Below the pieces are notes generated by a model that was given only the letters and a program-made list of their open reading frames with translations, searched no databases and was not told the DNA's origin. Positions 1-6,808 of a DNA stretch of 17,069 nt are shown piece by piece. How positions within the stretch are numbered: position 1 is the first letter of the stretch; every line of letters starts with the position of its first letter. The DNA comes from an uncultured Oscillospiraceae bacterium (GTDB lineage: Bacteria; Bacillota_A; Clostridia; Oscillospirales; Oscillospiraceae): positions 1 to 17,069 of the forward strand of contig CAAEOU010000206.1 in NCBI GenBank assembly GCA_900757695.1. Direction: 5' to 3'. The translations under genes were made by a program, and so were the position numbers.

Positions 1-432
1 AGGCGCCTCTACCTCAACGATATCGCCGACTTTTGTGCCAACCAGTGCAATGCCAAAGGGTGCATCGTCAGAAACGCGGCCATTGAGGGGATCCGCTTCC
101 TGAGAACCTACCAGTTCAAAGGTCAGTTCTTCGTTATCGTCAATATCCAGTACGGTAAACGTACAGCCCAGACCAATATGATCCGCATCCGCTGCACCCG
201 CATTGATTACTACCGCATTAGACAGGATGTCCTCAACCTCTGCGATACGGGCATAGAGCTTTGCCTGCTCGTTTTTCGCATCATCATACTCACTGTTCTC
301 GGACAAGTCGCCGTATCCACGGGCGACCTTGATCATTTCCGTAACTTCTTTATCCCGGTCTGTTTTCAGATAGGTAAGTTCTTTCTGGAGTTCTTCATAT
401 CGTTCCGGGGTAAGCTTATACTCTTTTGCCAT
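1..432 (-). CDS. greA: Transcription elongation factor GreA (3' end cut by window edge)
   Basis: The minus-strand reading frame starts MAKEYKLTPERYEEL and runs to the window edge for 144 codons. It contains the GreA signature YGDLSENSEYDDAKNEQ (about residues 40-56) in the N-terminal coiled coil. The C-terminal FKBP-like domain ends in DAPFGIALVGTKVGDIVEVEAP. Family members are about 155-160 residues, so only the last dozen or so are missing. GreA binds the RNA polymerase secondary channel and stimulates cleavage of backtracked transcripts. The ATG at 430-432 follows an AAAGGAAAGGTG ribosome-binding region. It lies about 100 bp downstream of the S41 protease gene on the same strand. I see no clear terminator or promoter in that gap, so readthrough is possible. 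Confidence 0.95.
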   Translation of the reverse strand, partial: MAKEYKLTPERYEELQKELTYLKTDRDKEVTEMIKVARGYGDLSENSEYDDAKNEQAKLYARIAEVEDILSNAVVINAGAADADHIGLGCTFTVLDIDDNEELTFELVGSQEADPLNGRVSDDAPFGIALVGTKVGDIVEVEAP

Positions 433-532
433 CGTCAAAACACCTTTCCTTTGCCGAAATCCGGCTGATATCTGTCATGGCGTCAGGGCTTTGATGCACC
501 TGCCGCAAAAACGCTTCTAAATTGCCGCATGC

Positions 533-1741
533 TCACGGCAGCAGGCAGCCCAAGGCCGCCTGAATCTGCGGGTCATTCTCAGGCTCCAGCTTTTTCTGGG
601 CCAGCTGTAGGGCCAATTCATCGTCCAGTGTGATCTCAATATCCGGGGTGACGCCTACATCAATGAGGCTCTCTCCATTGGGTGTAAAGTACTTTCCAAT
701 GGACAGATTCAGGCAGCTGCCGTCGCTGAGCGGAAGCCCCACCTGATAATAGCCCTTGCCGCAGGTCTTATCCCCCACGACCTTCCCGGCACCGTACTGC
801 TGAATGGCGCAGGCAAAATACTCCGCCGCACTGTAGCTGTCGGCGTTGCAGAGTACCGCCATGGGAAGCTCCACACAGCTCTCATCGGAGGTTACGATCT
901 CCTCTTCTCCGGCATAGTTGATGGTGTGGAAAATCACGCCCTCCGGCAGCAGATAGTCAAGGAGCCGGGTAAGCTCCGTCTTCAGTCCGCCGGGATTGTT
1001 GCGCACATCAAACAGCAGGCTTTCTGCGCCTTCCGATTGCAGCTTCTCCACCTGCTCCCGCACCGCATCGGCACAGCCGGCATCAAAGTTGTCGATCTGG
1101 ATATAGCCCACATTGCCTTCCAGCACTTGCCCTCTGGCGGGCACCACAGAAAAGGCACGCCGTTCCACGGTGAAATCCTTTTCAGTCTCTCCCCGCAGGA
1201 ATGTCAGGGTAACATCGGTGCCCTCTTTGCCTTTTACCATATTCTTCACTTCGGTCAGAGATATCTCCGGTACGGAAGTACCGTCCACCGCAGTGAGCAC
1301 ATCTCCAGCCAGCACGCCGGCTTCCTCCGCCGGGCCGCCTTCGGTGACATCCGTCACCTCGTAGCCCACAAGGTTCCCGTCCTCATCCTGCTTGGCCGTA
1401 ATGGTGATGCCCACGCCCACATAGGAATTATCAATATTATCCAGATAGCTCTGGTAATCCGCCGCAGATACATAGTAGCTCCAGCGGTCCCCAAGGCCGG
1501 ATATGATCCCCGAGGCCATAGCGTCATTCACCGCAGTGATGTCAACATCATCTCCGATGAAGTATTCGTCCACCAGCCCCATGATCTCCTTATATTTTTC
1601 TACGCCTGCGTCAACTTCCTCGGTCCGGCTCTGCGGCTCTGTCGTTCGCAGGAACTGCGAAACATTGATGGTCAGACCGGCGCAAAGCCCCATGACCAGT
1701 GCCGCCAGCACCGCAGCGTAGCGCCGTAATTTATGCTCCAT
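533..1741 (-). CDS. S41-family C-terminal processing peptidase (CtpA/CtpB type), membrane anchored
   Basis: A 402-residue protein with a signal-anchor helix at about residues 8-27, so the body should face the outside of the membrane. A PDZ domain (about 105-185, YVGVGITI...GGPAEEAGVLAGDVL) is followed by the S41 protease core. The predicted catalytic residues are Ser304 in NADSYSAAE, with Lys329 and Gln333 in KTCGKGYYQ; the 25- and 4-residue spacings match the Ser-Lys-Gln set of CtpB-type proteases. Such enzymes trim or degrade extracytoplasmic proteins; the substrate is unknown here. The frame is open to an ATG at 1798, but ATG 1741 is preferred: it follows an AGAGG site, begins just before the membrane helix, and starts 10 bp after the stop of the small upstream membrane-protein gene. 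Confidence 0.9.
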   Translation of the reverse strand: MEHKLRRYAAVLAALVMGLCAGLTINVSQFLRTTEPQSRTEEVDAGVEKYKEIMGLVDEYFIGDDVDITAVNDAMASGIISGLGDRWSYYVSAADYQSYLDNIDNSYVGVGITITAKQDEDGNLVGYEVTDVTEGGPAEEAGVLAGDVLTAVDGTSVPEISLTEVKNMVKGKEGTDVTLTFLRGETEKDFTVERRAFSVVPARGQVLEGNVGYIQIDNFDAGCADAVREQVEKLQSEGAESLLFDVRNNPGGLKTELTRLLDYLLPEGVIFHTINYAGEEEIVTSDESCVELPMAVLCNADSYSAAEYFACAIQQYGAGKVVGDKTCGKGYYQVGLPLSDGSCLNLSIGKYFTPNGESLIDVGVTPDIEITLDDELALQLAQKKLEPENDPQIQAALGCLLP

Positions 1742-1751
1742 CTGCCGCCTC

Positions 1752-1862
1752 TTAAATCTGTGCCAGACCGCCGATGATCTCCGCCACAATGGGCACAATG
1801 ATCAGCAGTGCCAGCAGTCCTGCCACAATGGATACCATTCGTTTGCGTTGTTTATTTGACAT
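1752..1862 (-). CDS. Small single-pass membrane protein, 36 residues
   Basis: A short gene: ATG at 1860-1862, TAA at 1752-1754. The product starts MSNKQRKRMVSIV and ends AEIIGGLAQI, that is a basic N-terminus followed by one hydrophobic helix (about residues 10-30). A GGGAGAGG ribosome-binding site lies just upstream. It starts 25 bp after the CdaR-type gene stops, and its stop is 10 bp before the protease start, so coupled translation is likely. The layout (positively charged start, one helix, under 45 residues) resembles Firmicutes mini-proteins such as Prli42 or DUF4044 members, but I cannot assign it to a family by sequence alone. It could be a partner or regulator of the adjacent membrane protease; this is an inference from position only. 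Confidence 0.65.
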   Translation of the reverse strand: MSNKQRKRMVSIVAGLLALLIIVPIVAEIIGGLAQI

Positions 1863-1887
1863 AAAGTCCCTCTCCCGCGCAGCACGA

Positions 1888-2982
1888 TCAGCGCGTATAG
1901 ATTTCTCTGGAATCCAGATATTTCTTGACCATCAGCGCCACCTTGAAGATGATCGCATGATCGAATTCACGGAGATCCAGTCCGGTGATCTTCTTGATCT
2001 TCTCCAGCCGATACACCAGCGTATTCCGGTGCACAAACAGCTTTCTGGAGGTCTCAGACACATTCAGGTTGTTCTCAAAGAACTTGTTGATGGTAAACAG
2101 GGTCTCCTGATCCAGCGCATCAATGGAGTTCTTTTTGAACACCTCGGACAGGAAGATCTCACACAGGGTCGTGGGCAGCTGATAGATCAGACGGCCAAGG
2201 CCCAGATTTTCATAGTTGATGATGCTCTTCTCCGTATCAAAGACCTTCCCCACCTCAATGGCAGTCTGGGCCTCCTTATAGGAATCCGCCAGCTCCCGGA
2301 TGTGGCTGGCCACCGTACCGATGCCGATCACTGTTTTCACAAAGATCTCGGAATTCAGGGTCTCCTCGATGCTCTGGGCAAGCTTTACAAGCTCCTTCCC
2401 GTCGCAGTTGGGCTGGACCTGCTTTACCAGTACGATATCCGTCTCGTTGATGGACAATACATAGTCCTGCTGCTTTTCCACAAACATATTCTGAAGAATG
2501 TCCATGGCCGCAACATCCACCTTGCCCACCTGCCGGATCAGCAGCACCGCTCTGGGCACATCCGTTACAAAGTGCAGCTCCTTGGCATGGATGTAGATAT
2601 CCCCGGGCAGGATGTTGTCGGTGATGATATTTTTGACAAACGTACCGCGGTCATGCTTTTCCTCATAGCTTGTCTTTGCGCCGTTGAGGGCAACGCATGC
2701 CATAATACACAGGCTTTTGGCAAGCTCATCCTCGCCGTCCACATAAACGGCATAGTCAAACCGTGCGCTCCAGCTCTGCAGGGCCTTAAAGGTTTTTCCG
2801 TCCGTCACCGTTACCAGCTCATTGGCCGCATTCAGGCGGTGGACAGCGTCTTCCCACTTATCACCCAGACCGGAAGGCTCTGTTGCTGCAATTACATTGC
2901 CCTCGCCGTCGATCACGCCAACAAGGCGGTCGCTGGCGTCCTTCATCTGCATGATAACACTCTGAAACATTCTGCTGGACAT
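1888..2982 (-). CDS. CdaR/PucR-type transcriptional regulator
   Basis: A 364-residue protein. The N-terminal part (about 1-130, RLVGVIDGEGNVIAATEPSG) resembles a sugar-diacid or small-ligand sensor domain. A middle GGDEF-like CdaR region (about 135-285) follows. The C-terminal PucR helix-turn-helix is clear (about 305-355: FFENNLNVSETSRKLFVHRN, then TLVYRLEKIKKITGLDL). It probably binds DNA in response to a carbohydrate-derived ligand; the ligand cannot be read from the sequence. A strong AAGGAGGA site precedes the ATG at 2982. It is the first gene of the minus-strand run with the small membrane protein and the protease, and it lies just downstream of the UgpC-type ATPase gene, which has its own terminator. 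Confidence 0.85.
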   Translation of the reverse strand: MSSRMFQSVIMQMKDASDRLVGVIDGEGNVIAATEPSGLGDKWEDAVHRLNAANELVTVTDGKTFKALQSWSARFDYAVYVDGEDELAKSLCIMACVALNGAKTSYEEKHDRGTFVKNIITDNILPGDIYIHAKELHFVTDVPRAVLLIRQVGKVDVAAMDILQNMFVEKQQDYVLSINETDIVLVKQVQPNCDGKELVKLAQSIEETLNSEIFVKTVIGIGTVASHIRELADSYKEAQTAIEVGKVFDTEKSIINYENLGLGRLIYQLPTTLCEIFLSEVFKKNSIDALDQETLFTINKFFENNLNVSETSRKLFVHRNTLVYRLEKIKKITGLDLREFDHAIIFKVALMVKKYLDSREIYTR

Positions 2983-3087
2983 AGCAGTTTTCCTCCTTCA
3001 TGGCAGCATTCCAAGGGATGCCTCCAGATTTTGATATGCTCCTGCGGTAAACATGTCAGTCCTCATATTTACACATTTAACTTATTT

Positions 3088-3116
3088 ACTATAAACGTTT
3101 TTTGTGAATATTGCAA
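3088..3116 (-). promoter_or_regulatory. Sigma-A type promoter for the CdaR-type regulator gene
   Basis: On the minus strand, a -35 box TTGCAA (3111-3116) and a -10 box TATAGT (3088-3093) are separated by exactly 17 bp, in an AT-rich stretch. The expected transcription start is near 3081, giving a leader of about 100 nt before the ATG at 2982. It lies downstream of the terminator of the ATPase gene, so it should begin a new transcript. Confidence 0.7.
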
Positions 3117-3194
3117 GACCCTCATGACAATTTGCACAGGGTTTTCCCAATATTCTTGTATAGGATTGCACGATTTTTCTGCTTTTCTCCGCAG

Positions 3195-3222
3195 AAAAGG
3201 GGCTGACCGATGGTCAGCCCCT
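3195..3222 (-). terminator. Rho-independent terminator of the sugar ABC ATPase gene
   Basis: A perfect 11-bp stem (AGGGGCTGACC at 3198-3208, complement at 3212-3222) with a 3-nt loop starts 23 bp past the ugpC stop. On the minus strand it is followed by TTTTCTGC. A second, weaker hairpin (TTTTCTGC 3175-3182 with GCAGAAAA 3191-3198) sits directly after it and shares the T/A tract. Confidence 0.85.
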
Positions 3223-3244
3223 CACTTCATTCAAGTGGTTTCAA

Positions 3245-4372
3245 TTAGAGATCGATGCACTTCTCAGTGTCAGGATCAAACAGATGAACACGATCTGCCT
3301 CGAAGGTAACTTCGATCTTGTCGCCCATCTTTGCGGTGGAGGTAGGATCCACGCGAGCAGTAAACTGCTTGCCGCCGATGACCAGGAACAGGTTGGTCTC
3401 GGAGCCCAGAGGCTCAACGGTATCAACGGTAGCGGTGAACTTGTACTGAGGATAGTTGGTCAGGTACAGCTTCTCGTCATGGATGTGCTCGGGACGGATG
3501 CCCATAACAACTTCCTTGCCAATGTAAGCAAGAACCTCAGGCTTCAGGCCCAGCACATCGGGCAGCTGAATGGTAGCGTTCTCGTTCTCATCGCCGAAGG
3601 TGATGTAGGTGTGGCCATCCTTGGAGGACAGCTTGGAGCCTTCCAGCTTGTTCATGGAAGGAGAACCAATGAAGGTAGCAACGAACAGGTTAACAGGGTT
3701 CTGATACAGATCCTGAGGAGTAGAAACCTGCTGCATGATGCCGTCCTTCATAACAACGATACGGGAACCCATGGTCATAGCCTCGGTCTGGTCATGGGTA
3801 ACGTAAATGAAGGTGGTATCCAGCTTCTTATGAAGCTTGGTCAGCTCGGAACGCATCTGCGCACGGAGCTTTGCGTCCAGGTTGGACAGAGGCTCGTCCA
3901 GCAGGAAGACCTTGGGGGTACGCACAATTGCACGGCCCAGAGCAACACGCTGACGCTGACCACCGGACAGAGCGGCGGGCTTACGGTCAAGCAGATGCTC
4001 GATCTCAAGGATCTGAGCAGCCTCTTCTACGCGGCGCTTGATCTCATCCTTGGGCGTCTTGCGAAGCTTCAGGCCGAAGGACATGTTCTCATAAACGGTC
4101 ATATGCGGATACAGAGCATAGTTCTGGAATACCATTGCGATGTCTCTCTCCTTGGGAGGAACATCGTTGCAGAGCTTGCCATCGATGTACAGCTCGCCCT
4201 CGGAAATCTCTTCCAGACCTGCAATCATACGCAGGGTGGTGGACTTACCGCAGCCGGAAGGGCCGACCAGAATGATAAATTCCTTATCTTCGATATCAAG
4301 GTTGAAGTCGGTGACTGCAATGACACCGCCTGCATATTTCTTATAAATATGCTTCATAGTTACGCTGGACAT
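3245..4372 (-). CDS. ugpC: Carbohydrate ABC transporter ATPase, MalK/UgpC/MsmK type (orphan)
   Basis: A 375-residue nucleotide-binding subunit for sugar ABC importers. Walker A is GPSGCGKST (37-45), Q-loop Gln83, signature LSGGQ (135-139), Walker B VFLLDEP (155-161) and H-loop His193. The C-terminal third (about 240-375, including MGIRPEHI) is the TOBE/OB regulatory domain typical of MalK. No permease or binding-protein gene is nearby, as expected of a shared ATPase that energises several sugar importers (MsmK/UgpC style). It could serve rhamnoside or oligosaccharide importers encoded elsewhere; that is an inference. The ATG at 4372 follows a G-rich GGGGG site. An internal ATG five codons later lacks a better site. 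Confidence 0.93.
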   Translation of the reverse strand: MSSVTMKHIYKKYAGGVIAVTDFNLDIEDKEFIILVGPSGCGKSTTLRMIAGLEEISEGELYIDGKLCNDVPPKERDIAMVFQNYALYPHMTVYENMSFGLKLRKTPKDEIKRRVEEAAQILEIEHLLDRKPAALSGGQRQRVALGRAIVRTPKVFLLDEPLSNLDAKLRAQMRSELTKLHKKLDTTFIYVTHDQTEAMTMGSRIVVMKDGIMQQVSTPQDLYQNPVNLFVATFIGSPSMNKLEGSKLSSKDGHTYITFGDENENATIQLPDVLGLKPEVLAYIGKEVVMGIRPEHIHDEKLYLTNYPQYKFTATVDTVEPLGSETNLFLVIGGKQFTARVDPTSTAKMGDKIEVTFEADRVHLFDPDTEKCIDL

Positions 4373-4434
4373 AATATACCCCCATCTTTGCTTGTTTAGG
4401 ATGCTGATATTCTAACACACGAAAAACCGTCTGT

Positions 4435-4463
4435 ATAGTATCCGATTTACCAAAGGTTTTCAA
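4435..4463 (-). promoter_or_regulatory. Promoter of the sugar ABC ATPase gene
   Basis: On the minus strand, TTGAAA (4458-4463) and TACTAT (4435-4440) are separated by 17 bp, about 60 bp upstream of the ugpC ATG. A weaker alternative -10 (TTAGAAT near 4411-4417) lies closer to the gene without a convincing -35. Confidence 0.55.
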
Positions 4464-4474
4464 AAAGCTTTGGT
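4449..4474. promoter_or_regulatory. 26-bp palindrome over the -35 box: candidate operator
   Basis: ACCAAAG...CTTTGGT forms a 26-bp palindrome with 11 of 13 position pairs complementary. It covers the -35 box of the ATPase promoter, so a dimeric repressor bound here would block RNA polymerase. It is not followed by a T-run on the minus strand, so a terminator for the upstream pseudouridine synthase gene is less likely. The binding protein is unknown; a LacI-type repressor or the neighbouring regulator are possibilities. Confidence 0.5.
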
Positions 4475-4519
4475 GAATCTGCCCATTGCACGAAAAAACC
4501 ATCGCAATTCTGTGTAAAA

Positions 4520-5203
4520 TTACAAGATATTGTCGATTTCCTGCGCCGAAAGCAGCCGCCATGTGCCCTTTGGCAGCTCTCCCAATTCCAGCGTTCCCTC
4601 CCGAACCCTGCGGAGATAGGTCACGGGCTTTCCCCGGGAGGCCAGCATCCGCCGAACCTGATGGTACTTCCCCTCCCGTACCGTTACCACACAGCCCGCT
4701 CCGCTTTTCCGCAGTCCCGCCGGCAGGCATTCCGTCCCGTCCCGGAGCACAATCCCCTGTGCAAAGGCATGGATATCTCCCTCGTCGATCTGCCCCTCGG
4801 TCTCCGCATAGTATTCCTTCTCCACCTGATGCTTGGGGCTGGTGAGCCGGTGCCCCAGATCCCCGTCATTGGTAAAGAGCAGCAGTCCCTCTGTCTCCTT
4901 GTCCAGCCGCCCCACCGGAAACAGCTTCTGATACTCCGGCGGCAAAAGCTCCATGACCGTCTGATCTCTGGGGTCACTGGTGGAGGTCACATACCCTGCG
5001 GGCTTATGGAGCATCAGCACCACTCTGCCCATCTGCCGTACCGGAATACCGTCTGCGCAGATCGTCTGCTGCTCCGTCACCTTCTGCTCCGGTTTTTTCA
5101 CCACTTCCCCATCCACCGTGACACGGCCCTGACGGATCATGGCTTTCAGCTCCGTCCGGGTGCCCACCCCCGCATCAGAAAGGAATTTATCCAGTCGCAC
5201 CAT
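4520..5203 (-). CDS. rsuA: 16S rRNA pseudouridine synthase, RsuA type
   Basis: A 227-residue protein. An S4 RNA-binding domain (about 1-48, MVRLDKFLSDAGVGTRTEL) precedes the RsuA/RluB/TruA-fold catalytic domain. The motif GRLDKETEGLL has the catalytic Asp101. The HRLTSPKHQVEKEY stretch matches RsuA rather than RluB or RluE members. It isomerises a uridine in 16S rRNA, which is U516 in E. coli RsuA. The start is set by GTGAGGA upstream of the ATG at 5203. It is divergent from the DUF4830-like gene across an 84-bp gap. Confidence 0.88.
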   Translation of the reverse strand: MVRLDKFLSDAGVGTRTELKAMIRQGRVTVDGEVVKKPEQKVTEQQTICADGIPVRQMGRVVLMLHKPAGYVTSTSDPRDQTVMELLPPEYQKLFPVGRLDKETEGLLLFTNDGDLGHRLTSPKHQVEKEYYAETEGQIDEGDIHAFAQGIVLRDGTECLPAGLRKSGAGCVVTVREGKYHQVRRMLASRGKPVTYLRRVREGTLELGELPKGTWRLLSAQEIDNIL

Positions 5204-5287
5204 AAATTTGTCCTCACTTTCGTTCTAACCTGTCCCCACCCGGAATAAAGTGCATTAGAAATTAAACCGCATGCAGGAGGAATCCAT

Positions 5288-5755
5288 ATGGTCATTTTAA
5301 CCGCAAAGCTCTCCAAAGGCAAGCTCATTGGTATCGTGGCCGCCGCAGCGGCGCTGGTATTGCTGATTATTTTTCTGGCAAACCGCGGCACCGGAACCGC
5401 CATTGAAACCGCCGCCCCCAAAAAGCTGGACACCCCGGAAAGCCGGATCGAGTTTCTCTCCTCGCTGGGCTATACCGTTGCGGAAGAGCCTGTCCGCACC
5501 CAGGAGGTCCTGATTCCCAAGGAGTGGAACGAGGTCTATGAGCAGTACGCCGCCATCCAGAGCACCCAGGGCTTTCATCTCTCCAAGTATAAGGGGAAGC
5601 ACGCCATGCAGTATGTCTATGAGATCGCCAACTGGCCCGAAGGCGGCGAAAGCCCCGTCTACGCCACGCTCCTCTGCTGCAAGGGAAAGCTCATTGCCGG
5701 AGAGCTGACCCGCAGCGGCCCCGATGGTTTTCTGCGCCCGCTGCTCTCGACTTAG
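5288..5755 (+). CDS. DUF4830-like membrane-anchored protein
   Basis: A 155-residue protein with an N-terminal membrane helix (about residues 12-31) and a soluble domain expected outside the membrane. The domain contains SRIEFLSSLGYTV, EVLIPKEWNEVYEQYAAIQ, then GFHLSKYKGKHAMQYVYEI, a pattern I associate with the DUF4830 family of Clostridia. The function is unknown. AGGAGGAATCCAT precedes the ATG. No terminator is visible before the ribU promoter, about 40 bp downstream. Confidence 0.75.
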   Translation: MVILTAKLSKGKLIGIVAAAAALVLLIIFLANRGTGTAIETAAPKKLDTPESRIEFLSSLGYTVAEEPVRTQEVLIPKEWNEVYEQYAAIQSTQGFHLSKYKGKHAMQYVYEIANWPEGGESPVYATLLCCKGKLIAGELTRSGPDGFLRPLLST

Positions 5756-5792
5756 CTCTTTTCTTTCGCTATAATATATTTTTTCAAATGGG

Positions 5793-5821
5793 TTGACAGG
5801 GAATTTTCTCCCTGCTATAAT
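5793..5821 (+). promoter_or_regulatory. Consensus promoter for the FMN riboswitch-ribU transcript
   Basis: TTGACA (5793-5798) and TATAAT (5816-5821) with a 17-bp spacer: a perfect sigma-A consensus. Transcription should start near 5828, just ahead of the riboswitch. The inverted repeat CAGGGA/TCCCTG (5797-5802 and 5809-5814) occupies the spacer. Confidence 0.88.
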
Positions 5822-5849
5822 ACCCTCAGAAACAGAATATCTGATGAAC

Positions 5850-6012
5850 CATGTTTTCAGGGCAGGGTGCGCAGCAGGTTTGCTGCAATTCCCGACCGGC
5901 GGTGATGGCTTCGGCCCAGTCCGCGAGCGCTTCGGCGTTGAACCGGTGAAATTCCGGTACCGACAGTAACTGGTCTCCTTTGGGCGGCCACAAGTCTGGA
6001 TGAAAGAAGATG
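5850..6012 (+). ncRNA. FMN riboswitch (RFN element)
   Basis: All the conserved blocks of the FMN aptamer are present in order: TTTTCAGGGCAGGGTG (5854-5869), ATTCCCGACCGGCGGTGATGG (near 5888-5908), CAGTCCGCGAGCG, GAACCGGTGAAATTCCGGTACCGACAGT and AAGTCTGGATGAAAGAAGATG closing P1. The RNA binds FMN and should switch off ribU when flavin is plentiful. The P2 arm has a 6-bp GCAGCA/TGCTGC extension. Boundaries are approximate to a few bases. Confidence 0.95.
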
Positions 6013-6038
6013 TGTCTCACACCTCCCTTAGATTTGTG

Positions 6039-6071
6039 ACACCTGAATGCACGGCAGCATTCAGGTGTTTT
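6039..6071 (+). terminator. Riboswitch-controlled transcription attenuator
   Basis: A perfect 12-bp stem, ACACCTGAATGC (6039-6050) with its complement (6057-6068), has a 6-nt loop and is followed by TTTT, before the ribU ribosome binding site. GTGTC at 6012-6016 could pair with GACAC at 6038-6042 and partly break the stem, a possible but weak antiterminator. By analogy with Firmicutes FMN riboswitches, FMN binding should favour this terminator. Confidence 0.85.
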
Positions 6072-6095
6072 GTAAATTTTAAGGAGGTTTTTCAA

Positions 6096-6752
6096 ATGAC
6101 CAACACTGTTTCAACCACCCGCACCTCGACCACCCACAAGCTTGTGGTCACTGCCATGCTCTCTGCCGTGGCCTTTGCCCTGATGTTCATCGAGGTGCCG
6201 ATCCCCGCACTGATCCCGTCCTTTGTAAAAATGGATATTTCCGATCTGCCGGAGCTTCTGGGCGCTTTTGCCCTTGGCCCGGTCTATGGCGGTATCATCT
6301 GCCTGATGAAGAATCTTTTGCATATTCTCATCAAGGGCACCAGCTCCGGAGGCGCCGGAGAGCTTTGCAACTTCCTGCTGGGTGTATTCCTTGTGGTACC
6401 CGCAGGTGCGCTGTACCGGAAGCTCAAGCCCAAGGATACCGCCAATATGACCCGTCAGGAAGTCAAAGCCAAGGGGCTCAAGGCTGCCATCATCGGCGCT
6501 CTGGTGGGCACCGTTGTTATGGCGGTTGCCTCCGTACCGCTGAACTACTTTGTCACCTATCCCATCTATGCCAAGATGTTCGGCGGCATGGAGCTGATCA
6601 TCGGTGCCTATCAGACCATTCTCCCCTCCATGAAGGGCCTGCTGCAGTGCCTGCTGGTCTTTAATATGCCCTTTACCTTTGTGAAGGGCCTGCTGGATGT
6701 GCTGCTGTGCTTTGTGATCTATAAGCCCCTGTCTCCCCTGCTGCACAAATAA
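6096..6752 (+). CDS. ribU: Riboflavin ECF transporter substrate-binding subunit RibU
   Basis: A 218-residue integral membrane protein with about six hydrophobic segments. Typical RibU/ECF S-component stretches are present: LVVTAMLSAVAFALMFIEVP, KMDISDLPELLGAFALGP, GGIICLMKNLLHILIKGTSS and VPLNYFVTYPIYAKMFGG. It binds riboflavin and works with the energy-coupling EcfA/A'/T module encoded elsewhere. The frame is open upstream into the riboswitch, but the true start is ATG 6096, preceded by AAGGAGG at 6081-6087. The upstream FMN riboswitch confirms the substrate class. Confidence 0.93.
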   Translation: MTNTVSTTRTSTTHKLVVTAMLSAVAFALMFIEVPIPALIPSFVKMDISDLPELLGAFALGPVYGGIICLMKNLLHILIKGTSSGGAGELCNFLLGVFLVVPAGALYRKLKPKDTANMTRQEVKAKGLKAAIIGALVGTVVMAVASVPLNYFVTYPIYAKMFGGMELIIGAYQTILPSMKGLLQCLLVFNMPFTFVKGLLDVLLCFVIYKPLSPLLHK

Positions 6753-6771
6753 GAATACAATAAATATAGTA

Positions 6772-6808
6772 AGGTGGCTGTTGCTATTTGCAGCAGCCAC
6801 CTGTTTTT
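6772..6808 (+). terminator. Terminator of ribU, overlapping the 3' end of rmuC
   Basis: A 13-bp stem with one G-T pair (AGGTGGCTGTTGC 6772-6784, partner 6790-6802) and a 5-nt loop is followed by GTTTTT on the plus strand. The T-tract runs into the rmuC stop codon, so the convergent genes touch here. On the minus strand no good T-run follows, so it serves rmuC less well. Confidence 0.85.

Noticed and set aside
433..532. Possible 15-20 codon peptides between the S41 protease and greA
   Set aside because: Short frames exist on the minus strand, but none has a convincing ribosome binding site or features beyond chance.
926..1729. 267-codon plus-strand frame
   Set aside because: It is antisense to the S41 protease, whose catalytic motifs and ribosome binding site are clear.
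1774..3309. Long open frame (511 codons) on the plus strand
   Set aside because: It lies antisense to the CdaR-type regulator and its control region. It has no ribosome binding site, no domain pattern, and a His/Leu/Gln-rich composition typical of a shadow frame.
3284..4399. 371-codon plus-strand frame
   Set aside because: It is fully antisense to the well-supported ATPase gene and has no recognisable motif; its length comes from the biased codon use of ugpC.
6000..6095. N-terminal extension of ribU to ATG 6000
   Set aside because: It would translate the riboswitch P1 strand and the terminator hairpin; ATG 6096 has an ideal ribosome binding site.
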